Assembly: GCF_014650035.1 (NCBI RefSeq)
Contig: NZ_BMUE01000001.1
Coordinates: 310,001-374,000, forward strand
DNA from: Streptomyces lucensis JCM 4490
Lineage (GTDB): Bacteria > Actinomycetota > Actinomycetes > Streptomycetales > Streptomycetaceae
Direction: 5' to 3'
Length of the DNA stretch: 64,000 nucleotides
Under the pieces are notes generated by a model. That model worked only from the letters and a program-made list of their open reading frames with translations. It made no database searches and was not told where the DNA came from. This document shows positions 34,181 through 42,878 of the stretch, in pieces (positions within the stretch are counted from its first letter, which is position 1; each line of letters starts with the position of its first letter). The position numbers were made by a program, and so were the translations under genes.

Positions 34181-35019
34181 AGCTCTTTCGCCAGCCTGTG
34201 GATGAGGTCGCGCGAGCGCTCGGGGTCGAGCGACGCGGCCTCCACTTTATGAAAGAGTGTTCGATAGGCGACCAGCTGGGCTTCGGAGTCGATGAACGCC
34301 GCTCCATGAGGTCCGTCGCGTACGACGGTGTCCAGCTTTGAGACGGCTCCTCCGGCGTACGTCATGGCGCTTGCGGCGCCTGCGAATCCCTCAAGGCGCA
34401 TGGGGATGACGCGCACGGTGGCGTGCTGCTCCGCCGAACGTTCCAGAATGTGTGCGAGTTGGACTCGCGAGGCGTTCCGGTCGCCGACCATGATGCGCAG
34501 CGCCGCCTCGTGGACGATCACCTCGTACGGGGTCCCTGCGACAGCTGCCTTGCGCTGCATCCTGTGGCGTACCCGCAGTTCGATGTCTTCGGCGGGCAAC
34601 TCGGGAACCCGGTACGAGAAGACGGCGCGTGCATAATCCTCCGTCTGGAGGGGGCCGGGAACGAAGAGGAACTGGACCTCTCGCAGGAAGGTCGCGTGGT
34701 GTTCCAGCTCGGCGAGATCGAGAAACGGGGTGGGCAACAGCTCCCGGTACTCCTCCCACCAGCCACGTGTGCGGTCGGTCGCCATGGCTACCAGGGCGTC
34801 GATCAGTGCGTCGTCCGTGCACGAGTAGTTCGAGACGAGGCGGCGCAGCCGCTTCTCGCTCACGCCCGCGAGGCCTGACTCGATCTGGCTGATCTGCGGA
34901 GCACTCACGTCGAGGAGCGTTGCCGCCTCCCTGGCCGTCAGGCCCGCCGCGTCGCGCAGTCTGCGCAACTCGACTGCCAAGCGCACCTGACGTGCTGTCG
35001 GCTCGGCCCTCAGTGCCAT
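34177..35019 (-). CDS. WhiJ-type XRE regulator with DUF5753
   Basis: A 280-residue regulator. The N-terminal XRE helix-turn-helix (~12-70: LRRLRDAAGLTAREAATLLDVSAPQISQIESG) is followed by the DUF5753 sensor-like domain (~95-275: LLPTPFLDLAELEHHATFLREVQFLFVPGPLQTEDYARAV, ...VIVHEAALRIMVG, GPHGAAFIDSEAQLVAYRTLFHKVEAASL). It is translationally coupled to the DUF397 gene and divergent from an RsbW-like ATPase gene. Two palindromes in the intergenic region are likely operators. Confidence 0.92.
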   Translation of the reverse strand: MALRAEPTARQVRLAVELRRLRDAAGLTAREAATLLDVSAPQISQIESGLAGVSEKRLRRLVSNYSCTDDALIDALVAMATDRTRGWWEEYRELLPTPFLDLAELEHHATFLREVQFLFVPGPLQTEDYARAVFSYRVPELPAEDIELRVRHRMQRKAAVAGTPYEVIVHEAALRIMVGDRNASRVQLAHILERSAEQHATVRVIPMRLEGFAGAASAMTYAGGAVSKLDTVVRDGPHGAAFIDSEAQLVAYRTLFHKVEAASLDPERSRDLIHRLAKEL

Positions 35020-35051
35020 CGACTGGTCCTCCCAACGCGCCGGTGCGCGCG

Positions 35052-35101
35052 ACTCGTTCGAGTGTCAGGTTACGGGACCGGCTTGCCAAACATAAATGTT
35101 T
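35052..35101. promoter_or_regulatory. Two palindromes in the whiJ-type divergent promoter region
   Basis: ACTCGTTCGAGT (35052-35063) and AAACATAAATGTTT (35088-35101) lie between the XRE gene and the ATPase gene. They are candidate operators for the XRE regulator. Confidence 0.45.
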
Positions 35102-35227
35102 ATCCCTACCGTCGGTGACGTGATGCACACGTAGCGGGAGTGCGTTGCTCCGTCGTGCCACGACGGCTGCGGTGAAGCCACCGCTTGCGCATCTCCCTCA
35201 CCCCAACACCGACGGAGTCGATTTCGC

Positions 35228-35641
35228 ATGCCCGAAAACGAGCCCTGGGACTACAACCTCTACATCCCCAACGACCTCAGAGCGGTGACCGTGTGCCGTC
35301 GCACCCTGCGCCTCATCCTCACGATGCACGGGTTGATCGGCCTCGTGGACACGGCGGAGCTGCTTGCGACGGAGCTGGTGTCGAACGCCGTGCGGCACAC
35401 GAAGGGGCCGGCGGCGCTGAGGGTGCGCCGGTCCCGGGAGGGGGTGGTGTGGATCGGGGCGTGGGACACGGACCCGGCACCGCCGCCTCCGTCGCCGGGA
35501 TGGGGGCAGTCCGTCGGGTTGGAGGAGGGAGGGCGAGGTCTGGGGTTGGTGAGGGCATGTGCCGATGGGTGGGGCTGGCAGCCGTCGGCGCGTTTCGGGG
35601 ACCGGGGGAAGTTCGTGTGGTGCGAGCTCGCGGCGGGATAG
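35228..35641 (+). CDS. RsbW-like ATP-binding protein (HATPase_c_2)
   Basis: A 137-residue GHKL ATPase of the anti-sigma/serine kinase type. N box: ELLATELVSNAVRHT (~45-60). G1: VWIGAWDTDP (a degenerate DxGxG). G2: GRGLGLVRACADGWGW. Such small ATPases accompany WhiJ/DUF397 loci and may act on anti-sigma antagonist partners. The degenerate G1 box leaves nucleotide hydrolysis uncertain. No clear ribosome site precedes ATG 35228. Confidence 0.85.
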   Translation: MPENEPWDYNLYIPNDLRAVTVCRRTLRLILTMHGLIGLVDTAELLATELVSNAVRHTKGPAALRVRRSREGVVWIGAWDTDPAPPPPSPGWGQSVGLEEGGRGLGLVRACADGWGWQPSARFGDRGKFVWCELAAG

Positions 35642-35689
35642 CGGCACGCGGCGCAGGCAGGGAGTGAGCGCGATGGCGGCCGCGTGCCG

Positions 35690-36670
35690 TTAGCGTGGGG
35701 GTCCTCCCGGTGCTCGGTCCGCGGTCGCGGCCAGCCGGGCGGCCAGGTCCTTGAGCGACTGCCGTAGTTCGTCGGGGCGGTGGATGGTGAAGGGCCATTC
35801 CAGGGAGGCCAGCAGGTGTGCCATGCCGTCCAGCCGTTCCGCCCTCGCGCGCATGAGGACGCCGTCGGGCCGGGCGGTGAGGGTCGCCGCGGAGCGCGGC
35901 AGCCGGCGGGTGATCTCACCGAGGGGGCCTTGGATGGTGACCTCGACCTGCCAGCGATAGGGCCCCTGGGCCAGGGTCGAGGTCAGGTGGGCCACGGGGT
36001 CGAAGCCGTCGGGTGTGGTGAAGCCGCCGGCCCGGGAGGTGACGGAGGCGATGCGGTCGATGCGGAAGGTACGCAGGCCGTCGCGGAGGTGGTCGTGGCC
36101 GACGACGTACCAGCGGCCGGTGTGGAAGACGACGCCGTAGGGGTCGACGTCGCGTTCGGTGTGTTCCTCGCGCCAGGACCGGTGGCTGATGCCGACGGTC
36201 GTCCGGGAGCGGGAAGCCTGCGCCAGGGAGAGCAGGACGCCGGTTCCGGGGGCCTGCCCGGTCACGGCGCCGGCGGTGAACGACAGGGTTTCCCGCATGG
36301 CGGCGAGCGGTTCGCGCAGTGCGTGCGGCAGGACCCGCTCGATCTTGGCCAGGGCACCGGCAGTGGCCGGCGCGGCCGTGCCCATGCCCAGACGTTCCGC
36401 CGCGAGCAGGCCGAGGACGACGGCGAGAGCCTCGTCGTTGGTGAGGACCAAGGGCGGCATCCGGTAACCGCGGGCCAGCCGGTAGCCGCCGTAGCGGCCC
36501 CGCTCCGCCTGGACGGGGATGCCCAGTTCCCGCAGGTGGGCGGTGTACCGGCGCACCGTGCGCACGTCGGTGTCCAGGCGGTCGGCCAGCTCCGCCCCGG
36601 TGAGCTGGGCGTTGGACTGGAGCAGTTCCAGCAGGGTCAGCACGCGGGTCAGAGGATGCGACATGATCAC
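35690..36670 (-). CDS. WYL-domain transcriptional regulator
   Basis: A 326-residue DeoR-like regulator. The N-terminal winged helix (~5-60: RVLTLLELLQSNAQLTGAELADRLDTDVRTVRRYTAHLRELGIPVQAERGRYGGYRL) is followed by a WYL effector domain (~150-235: GISHRSWREEHTERDVDPYGVVFHTGRWYVVGHDH...RTFRIDRI) and a C-terminal WCX segment. It is divergent from an alpha/beta hydrolase it may control through the inverted repeat at 36671-36704. Start ATG 36670 or 36664. Confidence 0.9.
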   Translation of the reverse strand: MIMSHPLTRVLTLLELLQSNAQLTGAELADRLDTDVRTVRRYTAHLRELGIPVQAERGRYGGYRLARGYRMPPLVLTNDEALAVVLGLLAAERLGMGTAAPATAGALAKIERVLPHALREPLAAMRETLSFTAGAVTGQAPGTGVLLSLAQASRSRTTVGISHRSWREEHTERDVDPYGVVFHTGRWYVVGHDHLRDGLRTFRIDRIASVTSRAGGFTTPDGFDPVAHLTSTLAQGPYRWQVEVTIQGPLGEITRRLPRSAATLTARPDGVLMRARAERLDGMAHLLASLEWPFTIHRPDELRQSLKDLAARLAATADRAPGGPPR

Positions 36671-36704
36671 TCGATATATCAGGGCGGATTCTGTCCTGTA
36701 TCGA
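36671..36704. promoter_or_regulatory. Interrupted inverted repeat between WYL regulator and hydrolase
   Basis: TCGATA...CAGG pairs with CCTG...TATCGA across an 11-bp spacer directly at the regulator start. Candidate operator. Confidence 0.4.
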
Positions 36705-36765
36705 CCCTACGCTCCCCGCAGCACCTAGTTCTGGCACTTCTGGTACTTCTGGGGAGACCGACCAC

Positions 36766-37500
36766 ATGGCCACTTACGTACTGGTTCCCGGCGCCTGGCT
36801 CGGGGCATGGGCCTGGGAAGACACGGCCCGTGCGCTGCGGGAGCGCGGCCACACGGCGCTGCCGCTGACCCTCACGGGCCTGGCCGAGCTCACCGATCGG
36901 GGCGGACCCCGGACGGACCTGGACACGCACATCGCGGACATCACCGGATTCGTCGAGCGGAACGATCTGCGCGACGTCACGCTGGTCGCCCACAGCTACG
37001 CGGCTGCCCCCGTCACTGGGGCGGCCGGACGTCTCGGTGACCGGCTGGAGCGCGTGGTCTACGTGGACAGCGCCCCGTTCGCCGCGGGCATGTGCATGCT
37101 CGACCTCATGCCACCGCAGGCGGCGGACCAGCTGCGCCAGCAGGTTTCCGCTTCCGGCGACGGGTGGCGGCTGCCGATGCCGTCCTTCGAGTTCCTGGGC
37201 TTGTCCAGCAGCCTCGACGGGCTCGACGAGGACCAGCGGGCCGTTCTGCGCGCGCGTGCCACCCCTCAGCCGTTCGGTACCTACACCCAGCGCCTGGCCG
37301 GCCCGGTCGAGCCCGGCAGCGGTGTGGACCGTGTCCTGGTCGCCTGCCACGACTTCACGGGACTGCTGGATGCCGGGGTGCCGATGCTGGCCTTCGTGAA
37401 CCAGCCGCCGTGGCGGCGCTTCGACCTGCTCACCGGGCACTGGCCGATGCTGTCCGCGCCCGCCGAACTCGCCGGCGTTCTCGACACGGCCGTCTCCTGA
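36766..37500 (+). CDS. Alpha/beta hydrolase (esterase-like)
   Basis: A 244-residue alpha/beta hydrolase beginning MATYVLVPGAWLGAWAWEDTARAL with the oxyanion-hole motif VPGAWLG. The nucleophile elbow is TLVAHSYAAAP (Ser ~76). The late TGHWPMLSAPAELAGVL supplies the catalytic His. Its closest type is the plant-like hydroxynitrile lyase/salicylate-esterase group also common in bacteria. It is divergent from the WYL regulator. Substrate unknown. Confidence 0.88.
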   Translation: MATYVLVPGAWLGAWAWEDTARALRERGHTALPLTLTGLAELTDRGGPRTDLDTHIADITGFVERNDLRDVTLVAHSYAAAPVTGAAGRLGDRLERVVYVDSAPFAAGMCMLDLMPPQAADQLRQQVSASGDGWRLPMPSFEFLGLSSSLDGLDEDQRAVLRARATPQPFGTYTQRLAGPVEPGSGVDRVLVACHDFTGLLDAGVPMLAFVNQPPWRRFDLLTGHWPMLSAPAELAGVLDTAVS

Positions 37501-37640
37501 TCGCGCCGGCTCGCGAGAGGCACGGTCCGGTCGCGAGAGGTGATTGGTGGGTTTGGGCCCGGGGGCTCGATGAGCTGGCTGGTCGAGGTGGGGGTGTGGG
37601 CCCCGGTCTGCCAGTTGTGTCTCGGGGCGGGGAGGAGCCG

Positions 37641-38300
37641 TCAGGGCAGTGGCTTGCGGTACAGGAGGAATGCGCGGGGGCGGGTTTCCGTGTCCTGGGG
37701 TTCGCGCAGGAGCGTGGCCACCGGTTCCAGGGACGCGGCCGTGAGCAGCGCCCTCATCTGGTCCGGCGTGCGCCAGTGGTAGTCGAGGGCGATCTCGTGG
37801 CCGAAGCGTTCGGACAGGTGGAGGCGGCCCGGTTCCGTGCCGGACTGGAAGGACAGGAGGACGGGGGCGCCCGGGAGCAGCGTGCGGTGGAACTCGGCGA
37901 AGGCTGTCGGGAGGTGGTCGTCGGGGACGTGGATCGTGGAGTACAGGGCGAGGATGCCGCCCAGCGTGGCGTCGGGGAGGTCCAGGGACGTCATCGTGCC
38001 GACGTGGAAGCGCAGGCCGGGGTGGGTTTCACGGGCCAGGGCCACCATGGTGGGGGAGACGTCCACCCCGAAGGCCGGTACGCCCCTCTCGTGGAGCAGT
38101 GCGGTGACGTCGCCGGGGCCGCTGCCCAGGTCGGCCACGGGTGCCGTGCCGTTCGCCGTGACCAGGTCGGCGAAGGCGATGACCAGCGTGCGGTCCAGGG
38201 GGTGGGTGAGGCCGGTCGGAAAGCGGGCCGCGTAGTCCTTGGCGATCGCGTCGTAGGAGGCGCGGGTGGTCTGCAGGAAGTCCGCCGATGAGTCGCTCAC
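37641..38300 (-). CDS. Class I SAM-dependent methyltransferase
   Basis: A 219-residue methyltransferase. Motif I VADLGSGPGDVTALL (~55-69), the acidic FGVDVSPTMVALARE (motif II) and GGILALYSTIHV, plus the post-motif PGAPVLLSFQSG. The start YDAIAKDYAARFP resembles the UbiE/Tam-type group. It is convergent with the hydrolase gene; the 140-bp gap (37501-37640) shows only a short TCGCGAGAGG duplicate. Substrate unknown. Confidence 0.88.
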   Translation of the reverse strand: MSDSSADFLQTTRASYDAIAKDYAARFPTGLTHPLDRTLVIAFADLVTANGTAPVADLGSGPGDVTALLHERGVPAFGVDVSPTMVALARETHPGLRFHVGTMTSLDLPDATLGGILALYSTIHVPDDHLPTAFAEFHRTLLPGAPVLLSFQSGTEPGRLHLSERFGHEIALDYHWRTPDQMRALLTAASLEPVATLLREPQDTETRPRAFLLYRKPLP

Positions 38301-38534
38301 GGCTGCGGACCCTACCGGCAGGGGGGTCGTTTCGGCGTCCGGTTCCCGGACACGGCGCGCGTGAGGGCGGTGATGCGTGGTATGCGTGGAGTGAGGAAAC
38401 AGAGGTTTTACCCATCAGAGTCCGCCGCCATGCGTCCGCCGGTCAGAATTTCTTCCCCTAACGGGCTGAACTTTTGTTGATCGAGGGGTAGTTGACCAGC
38501 CGGGCGTCCTACCCTTCAGAGGGTGAAGCAATTG

Positions 38535-39770
38535 ATGTCCCTAGAGTCCGAGGCCGGCCTCGCGGGGGATGTGCTCCCCGGCGCGCTGAGCGAGTCCCTG
38601 CACGCCGAACTCGTCGCCTTCCGCCGCGACTTGCACATGCACCCAGAGCTGGGCAACCAGGAGTTCCGTACGACCGCCGCGATCAAGGAGCGGCTGGAGC
38701 GGGCCGGGCTCAAGCCCCGCGTCCTCGCCATCGGGACCGGACTCGTCTGTGACATCGGGATCGCGGAGGGTGAGCGCCCGGCCGTGCCGATGCTGGCGCT
38801 GCGGGCGGACATCGACGCCCTGCCCATCCCCGACATGAAGACGGACTGCCCCTACCGGTCGACCGTGCCCGACCGTGCGCACGCGTGCGGTCACGACGTC
38901 CACACGACCGTCGTGCTCGGCACCGGGCTGGTCCTCGCCGACCTGCACGCCAAGGGGCTGCTGTCCCGGCCGGTCCGGCTGATCTTCCAGCCCGCCGAGG
39001 AGGTGCTGCCCGGCGGGGCCATCGGGGCCATCGCCGACGGGGCGCTCGAGGGCGTCGGCCGGATCCTCGCCGTGCACTGCGACCCCAGGGTGGACGCCGG
39101 GAAGGTCGGGCTGCGGCACGGGCCGATCACCAGCGCCTGCGACCGTCTGGAGATCGCCCTGGACGGGCCCGGCGGGCACACCGCCCGCCCCCACCTGACC
39201 ACCGACCTGGTCACCGCCGCCGCCCGCGTCGCCATCGACGTGCCCGCGCTCGTCGCCCGGCGCGTCGACACCCGCGCCGGACTCGCCGTGACCTGGGGCC
39301 GGATCGAGTCCGGCCACGCGCCCAACGTCGTCCCGCAGCACGCCGAGCTGTCCGGCACCGTGCGCTGCCTGGACATCAACGCCTGGCGGGACGCCCCCGA
39401 CATCGTGCACGCGGCCATCGACGAGGTCGCCACGCTGCACCGCGCCAAGTCGGAGATCAACTACATGCGCGGCGTGCCGCCCGTGGTCAACGACCGGGAG
39501 TCCACCGAGCTGCTGCGCCGGGCCATGGTCGCCCGGCGGGGCATGGGCTCCGTGGAGAGCACGGAGCAGAGCCTCGGCGGCGAGGACTTCTCCTGGTACC
39601 TGGAGGAGGTGCCCGGCGCGATGGCCCGCCTCGGAGTGCGCCGGCCCGGCGACCGCACGGTGCGCGACCTGCACCAGGGTGACTTCGACGCGGACGAGAG
39701 TGCGATCACGGTCGGCGTGGAGATGTTCACCGCGGCCGCCTTCCTGGAGGCGGACGCGACGGAGAGGTGA
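38535..39770 (+). CDS. M20-family amidohydrolase
   Basis: A 411-residue M20 (HipO/AbgB-like) metallo-amidohydrolase. RRDLHMHPELGNQEFRTTAAI is the family start, ALRADIDALPIPD and HACGHDVHTTVVLG carry metal ligands, and LIFQPAEEVLPGGA has the catalytic Glu pair. The dimerisation domain (~185-300) contains GPGGHTARPH, and the final metal ligand lies in GGEDFSWYL. ATG 38535 is chosen; GTG 38523 is an in-frame alternative. It likely hydrolyses N-acyl amino acids and lies just upstream of the nucleoside transport region. Confidence 0.92.
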   Translation: MSLESEAGLAGDVLPGALSESLHAELVAFRRDLHMHPELGNQEFRTTAAIKERLERAGLKPRVLAIGTGLVCDIGIAEGERPAVPMLALRADIDALPIPDMKTDCPYRSTVPDRAHACGHDVHTTVVLGTGLVLADLHAKGLLSRPVRLIFQPAEEVLPGGAIGAIADGALEGVGRILAVHCDPRVDAGKVGLRHGPITSACDRLEIALDGPGGHTARPHLTTDLVTAAARVAIDVPALVARRVDTRAGLAVTWGRIESGHAPNVVPQHAELSGTVRCLDINAWRDAPDIVHAAIDEVATLHRAKSEINYMRGVPPVVNDRESTELLRRAMVARRGMGSVESTEQSLGGEDFSWYLEEVPGAMARLGVRRPGDRTVRDLHQGDFDADESAITVGVEMFTAAAFLEADATER

Positions 39771-40092
39771 CGGAGCACTCGGGTGTGGACCCCGGCGCGG
39801 GCCTCCCGCGCCGGGCGGGACCCTCGCGCGTGCACCCTTTCACCGGCCGGCGCAACACAGTCGCAAGCCATTCGCACACGGTGTGCAACATCGCCGTGAG
39901 AGGGCTCGGAGTCCGAGTTCAGATGGTGTTTGCCTCGAATCGATAACGGAGTCGCGAGAGGGTTTTTTGCGACATCTACGCGCGTTACGATGCCGCGAAG
40001 CCGACGCCAATGGGGGCGCCTCGGCTGAGGCACTGACATGGTGCTCACATCAAGCGCCGACACGGCGCTCAGGTCAGGTGAAGGAGCCTCCC
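39771..40092. promoter_or_regulatory. Upstream region of bmpA with CTACGCGCG operator-like site
   Basis: A 322-bp gene-free interval. TCTACGCGCGTTACGAT at 39975-39991 is the first of three related sites (see 41231 and 54075) and overlaps a -10-like TACGAT. AAGGAG at 40081-40086 is the bmpA ribosome site. No CDS is supported here. Confidence 0.5.
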
Positions 40093-41151
40093 GTGCGCCG
40101 GGTAGCCAAGCTTTCCGCTGCGTGTATCGCGACCGCAGCTCTCGCCGTGACTGCCACTGCCTGTGGCAGCACCTCCTCCGACAACGAGTCCAGCTCGCCC
40201 TCCTCCTCGGGTGGCGGCAAGGGCGTCAAGATCGGTCTCGCCTTCGACGTCGGCGGTCGTGGCGACCGCTCCTTCAACGACTCCGCCGCCCGCGGTGCCG
40301 ACAAGGCCAAGAAGGAGTTCGGCGGCGAGATCAAGGAGCTGACCGCGAAGACCTCGGACACCGAGGCCGACCGCGAGCAGCGCCTGTCCGACCTGGCCGA
40401 GGCCGGGTACAACCCGATCATCGGTGTCGGCTACGCCTACGCCGCCTCGATGGGCAAGGTCGCGGCGAAGTACCCGAAGACCAACTTCGGCATCGTCGAC
40501 TCGGTGGTGGACGCCAAGAACGTCGACAGCATCACCTTCACCGAGGAGCAGGGCTCCTACCTGGCCGGCGTCGCCGCCGCGCTGAAGTCCAAGACGAAGC
40601 ACGTCGGCTTCATCGGCGGTGTCGACGTCCCGCTGATCAAGAAGTTCGAGGCGGGCTACGTCCAGGGCGTCAAGGACACCAACCCGAAGATCAAGGTCGA
40701 CACCCAGTACCTGAGCCACGGCTCGGACACCTCCGGCTTCGCCAGCCCCGACAAGGGCAAGGAGGCCGCGGCCGGCATGCTGGACAACGGCGCCGACGTG
40801 ATCTACTCCGCGGCCGGCTCCTCCGGCAACGGTGCGATCGAGGCCGTCAACGGCAAGAAGGGCGCCTGGGCCATCGGCGTCGACTCGGACCAGTACAGCA
40901 TCCCGGGTCTGGCCAAGTACAAGAACTCGATCCTGACCTCGATGGTCAAGAACGTCGACCTCGGTGTCTACGACTTCGTCAAGTCCGTCCACGGCGGCAA
41001 GCCGCTGACCGGCACCAACAGCTACTCGCTCAGCAAGGACGGCGTCTCGCTGTCCACCAGCGGCGGCTTCATCGACGACATCCAGGGCAAGCTGGACGCG
41101 GCGAAGAAGAAGATCGTCGACGGCTCCGTCAAGGTCAAGACCACCCCGTGA
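40093..41151 (+). CDS. bmpA: Nucleoside ABC transporter substrate-binding lipoprotein (BMP family)
   Basis: A 352-residue BmpA/Med-type lipoprotein. VRRVAKLSAACIATAALAVTATAC gives a lipobox Cys at 24, then a Ser linker. The periplasmic-binding fold has KIGLAFDVGGRGDRSFNDSAARGADKA, YNPIIGVGYAYAASMGKVA, EEQGSYLAGVAAALKSK, HVGFIGGVDVPLIKKFEAGYVQGVK and WAIGVDSDQYSIPG. Family members bind purine and pyrimidine nucleosides. GTG 40093 with AAGGAG is used; a hairpin separates it from the ATPase gene, so the binding protein can be made in excess. Confidence 0.93.
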   Translation: MRRVAKLSAACIATAALAVTATACGSTSSDNESSSPSSSGGGKGVKIGLAFDVGGRGDRSFNDSAARGADKAKKEFGGEIKELTAKTSDTEADREQRLSDLAEAGYNPIIGVGYAYAASMGKVAAKYPKTNFGIVDSVVDAKNVDSITFTEEQGSYLAGVAAALKSKTKHVGFIGGVDVPLIKKFEAGYVQGVKDTNPKIKVDTQYLSHGSDTSGFASPDKGKEAAAGMLDNGADVIYSAAGSSGNGAIEAVNGKKGAWAIGVDSDQYSIPGLAKYKNSILTSMVKNVDLGVYDFVKSVHGGKPLTGTNSYSLSKDGVSLSTSGGFIDDIQGKLDAAKKKIVDGSVKVKTTP

Positions 41152-41174
41152 CCTGACGGGTCCCGTCGGACCTG

Positions 41175-41215
41175 GGCTCGGCGCGGGAGCGGCTTCCGCA
41201 GCTCCCCGCCGAGCC
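41175..41215 (+). terminator. Hairpin between bmpA and the ABC operon
   Basis: A 16-nt arm GGCTCGGCGCGGGAGC pairs with GCTCCCCGCCGAGCC (one bulge) across a 10-nt loop. It probably ends most bmpA transcripts. Confidence 0.7.
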
Positions 41216-41230
41216 ATAACAATGTGTCAA

Positions 41231-41247
41231 CTCTACGCGTGTAGCAT
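41231..41247 (+). promoter_or_regulatory. Shared nucleoside-operon operator-like site (ABC operon)
   Basis: CTCTACGCGTGTAGCAT matches the sites upstream of bmpA and add. TAGCAT could be the -10 hexamer, so a bound regulator would block transcription. Confidence 0.5.
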
Positions 41248-41318
41248 TGAGTTGCCGCGCTAGCGTCGCCGACGCCTGCCCCCTCCCCGCATCCCCTTTT
41301 CCCCGAGGAGAGTGCGCC

Positions 41319-42878
41319 ATCAACGCGTCCAGCCCTCCCGCTGCCGTCGAACTGCGCGGCATCACCAAGCGTTTCCCCGGCGTCGTCGCCAACCGCGACA
41401 TCGACATCACGGTCCGCACGGGCACCGTACACGCCCTCTGCGGCGAGAACGGCGCCGGCAAGTCGACCCTGATGAAGATCCTCTACGGCATGCAGCAGCC
41501 GGACGAGGGCACCATCACGGTCAACGGCGAACAGGTCACCTTCCACAACCCCGGTGACGCCATCGCCCGCGGCATCGGCATGGTGCACCAGCACTTCATG
41601 CTCGCCGACAACCTCACCGTCCTCGAGAACGTCGTCCTCGGCGCGGAGAAGCTGTACGGCATCGGCGGCAAGGCGCGCACGAAGATCAGGGAGATCTCCG
41701 ACGCGTACGGCCTGGGCATCCGGCCCGACGTCCTCGTGGAGGAGCTCGGCGTCGCCGACCGCCAGCGCGTGGAGATCCTCAAGGTCCTCTACCGCGGCGC
41801 CAGGACCCTCATCCTGGACGAGCCGACCGCCGTGCTCGTGCCGCAGGAGGTCGACGCGCTCTTCGACAACCTGCGCGAGCTGAAGGCCGAGGGCCTCACC
41901 GTCATCTTCATCTCCCACAAGCTGGGCGAGGTGCTGTCCGTCGCCGACGAGATCACCGTCATCCGGCGCGGCACCACCGTCGGCACGGTCGAGCCGCGGG
42001 GCACCACCCCCAAGCAGCTCGCCGAGCTGATGGTCGGCAGCGAGCTGCCCACGCCGGAGACCGAGGAGTCCACCGTCACGGACGTCCCGATGCTCCAGCT
42101 GGACGGTGTGCACCTGTCGCAGACCGACCTCGACGGCGTCGAGCGGATCATCCTGGACGAGATCTCCTTCACCATCCACAAGGGCGAGGTCCTCGGCATC
42201 GCCGGTGTGGAGGGCAACGGCCAGTCCGAGCTGGTCGAGGCGATCATGGGCATGCGCCGGCCCGACGCCGGCGTCGTCACCCTCGACGGCGCCGACATCT
42301 CCCACACCCCCACCCGCGACCGCCGCGAGTCCGGCATCGGCTACATCCCCGAGGACCGCCACCGCCACGGCCTGCTGCTGGAAGCGCCGCTCTGGGAGAA
42401 CCGCATCCTCGGCCACGTCACCGAGAAGCCCAACTCGCGCGGCGGACTGCTCGACCTCAAGGGCGCCCGCGCCGACACCCAGCGCATCGTCGAGGCCTAC
42501 GACGTCCGCACCCCCGGTATCGACGTGACCGCTGCCTCGCTGTCCGGCGGCAACCAGCAGAAGCTGATCGTCGGCCGCGAGATGAGCCACGAGCCCAAGC
42601 TGCTCATCGCCGCCCACCCCACCCGCGGTGTGGACGTCGGCGCACAGGCCGCGATCTGGGACCACATCCGCCAGGCCCGCCGCGAGGGCCTTGCCGTGCT
42701 GCTGATCTCGGCCGACCTGGACGAGCTGATCGGGCTCTCCGACACTCTGCGGGTGATGTACCGCGGCCGCCTGGTCGCCGACGCCGACCCCGCCACGATC
42801 ACCCCCGAGGAGCTGGGCTCCGCCATGACGGGTGCGGCCACCGGCCACCTGGAGAGCACAGAGGACGACGAGCGATGA
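41319..42878 (+). CDS. Nucleoside ABC transporter ATPase, probable ATC start
   Basis: A 519-residue tandem ATPase of the BMP/RbsA type. Domain 1: GENGAGKSTLMKILYG Walker A and LILDEPTAVL Walker B. Domain 2: GVEGNGQSELVEAI (degenerate Walker A), LSGGNQQK signature, HPTRGVDVGAQ. The conserved start (..SSPPAAVELRGITKRFPGVVANRD) is preceded by GAGGAG exactly 8 nt before the codon ATC (41319-41321). No ATG/GTG is in frame nearby, and the only other start, TTG 41247, lies in the promoter/operator. ATGA overlap with the permease gene. Confidence 0.9.
   Translation: MNASSPPAAVELRGITKRFPGVVANRDIDITVRTGTVHALCGENGAGKSTLMKILYGMQQPDEGTITVNGEQVTFHNPGDAIARGIGMVHQHFMLADNLTVLENVVLGAEKLYGIGGKARTKIREISDAYGLGIRPDVLVEELGVADRQRVEILKVLYRGARTLILDEPTAVLVPQEVDALFDNLRELKAEGLTVIFISHKLGEVLSVADEITVIRRGTTVGTVEPRGTTPKQLAELMVGSELPTPETEESTVTDVPMLQLDGVHLSQTDLDGVERIILDEISFTIHKGEVLGIAGVEGNGQSELVEAIMGMRRPDAGVVTLDGADISHTPTRDRRESGIGYIPEDRHRHGLLLEAPLWENRILGHVTEKPNSRGGLLDLKGARADTQRIVEAYDVRTPGIDVTAASLSGGNQQKLIVGREMSHEPKLLIAAHPTRGVDVGAQAAIWDHIRQARREGLAVLLISADLDELIGLSDTLRVMYRGRLVADADPATITPEELGSAMTGAATGHLESTEDDER

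Noticed and set aside
41247..41318. TTG 41247 as start of the ABC ATPase
   Set aside because: Overlaps the -10/operator-like site, lacks a ribosome site and adds non-family residues.
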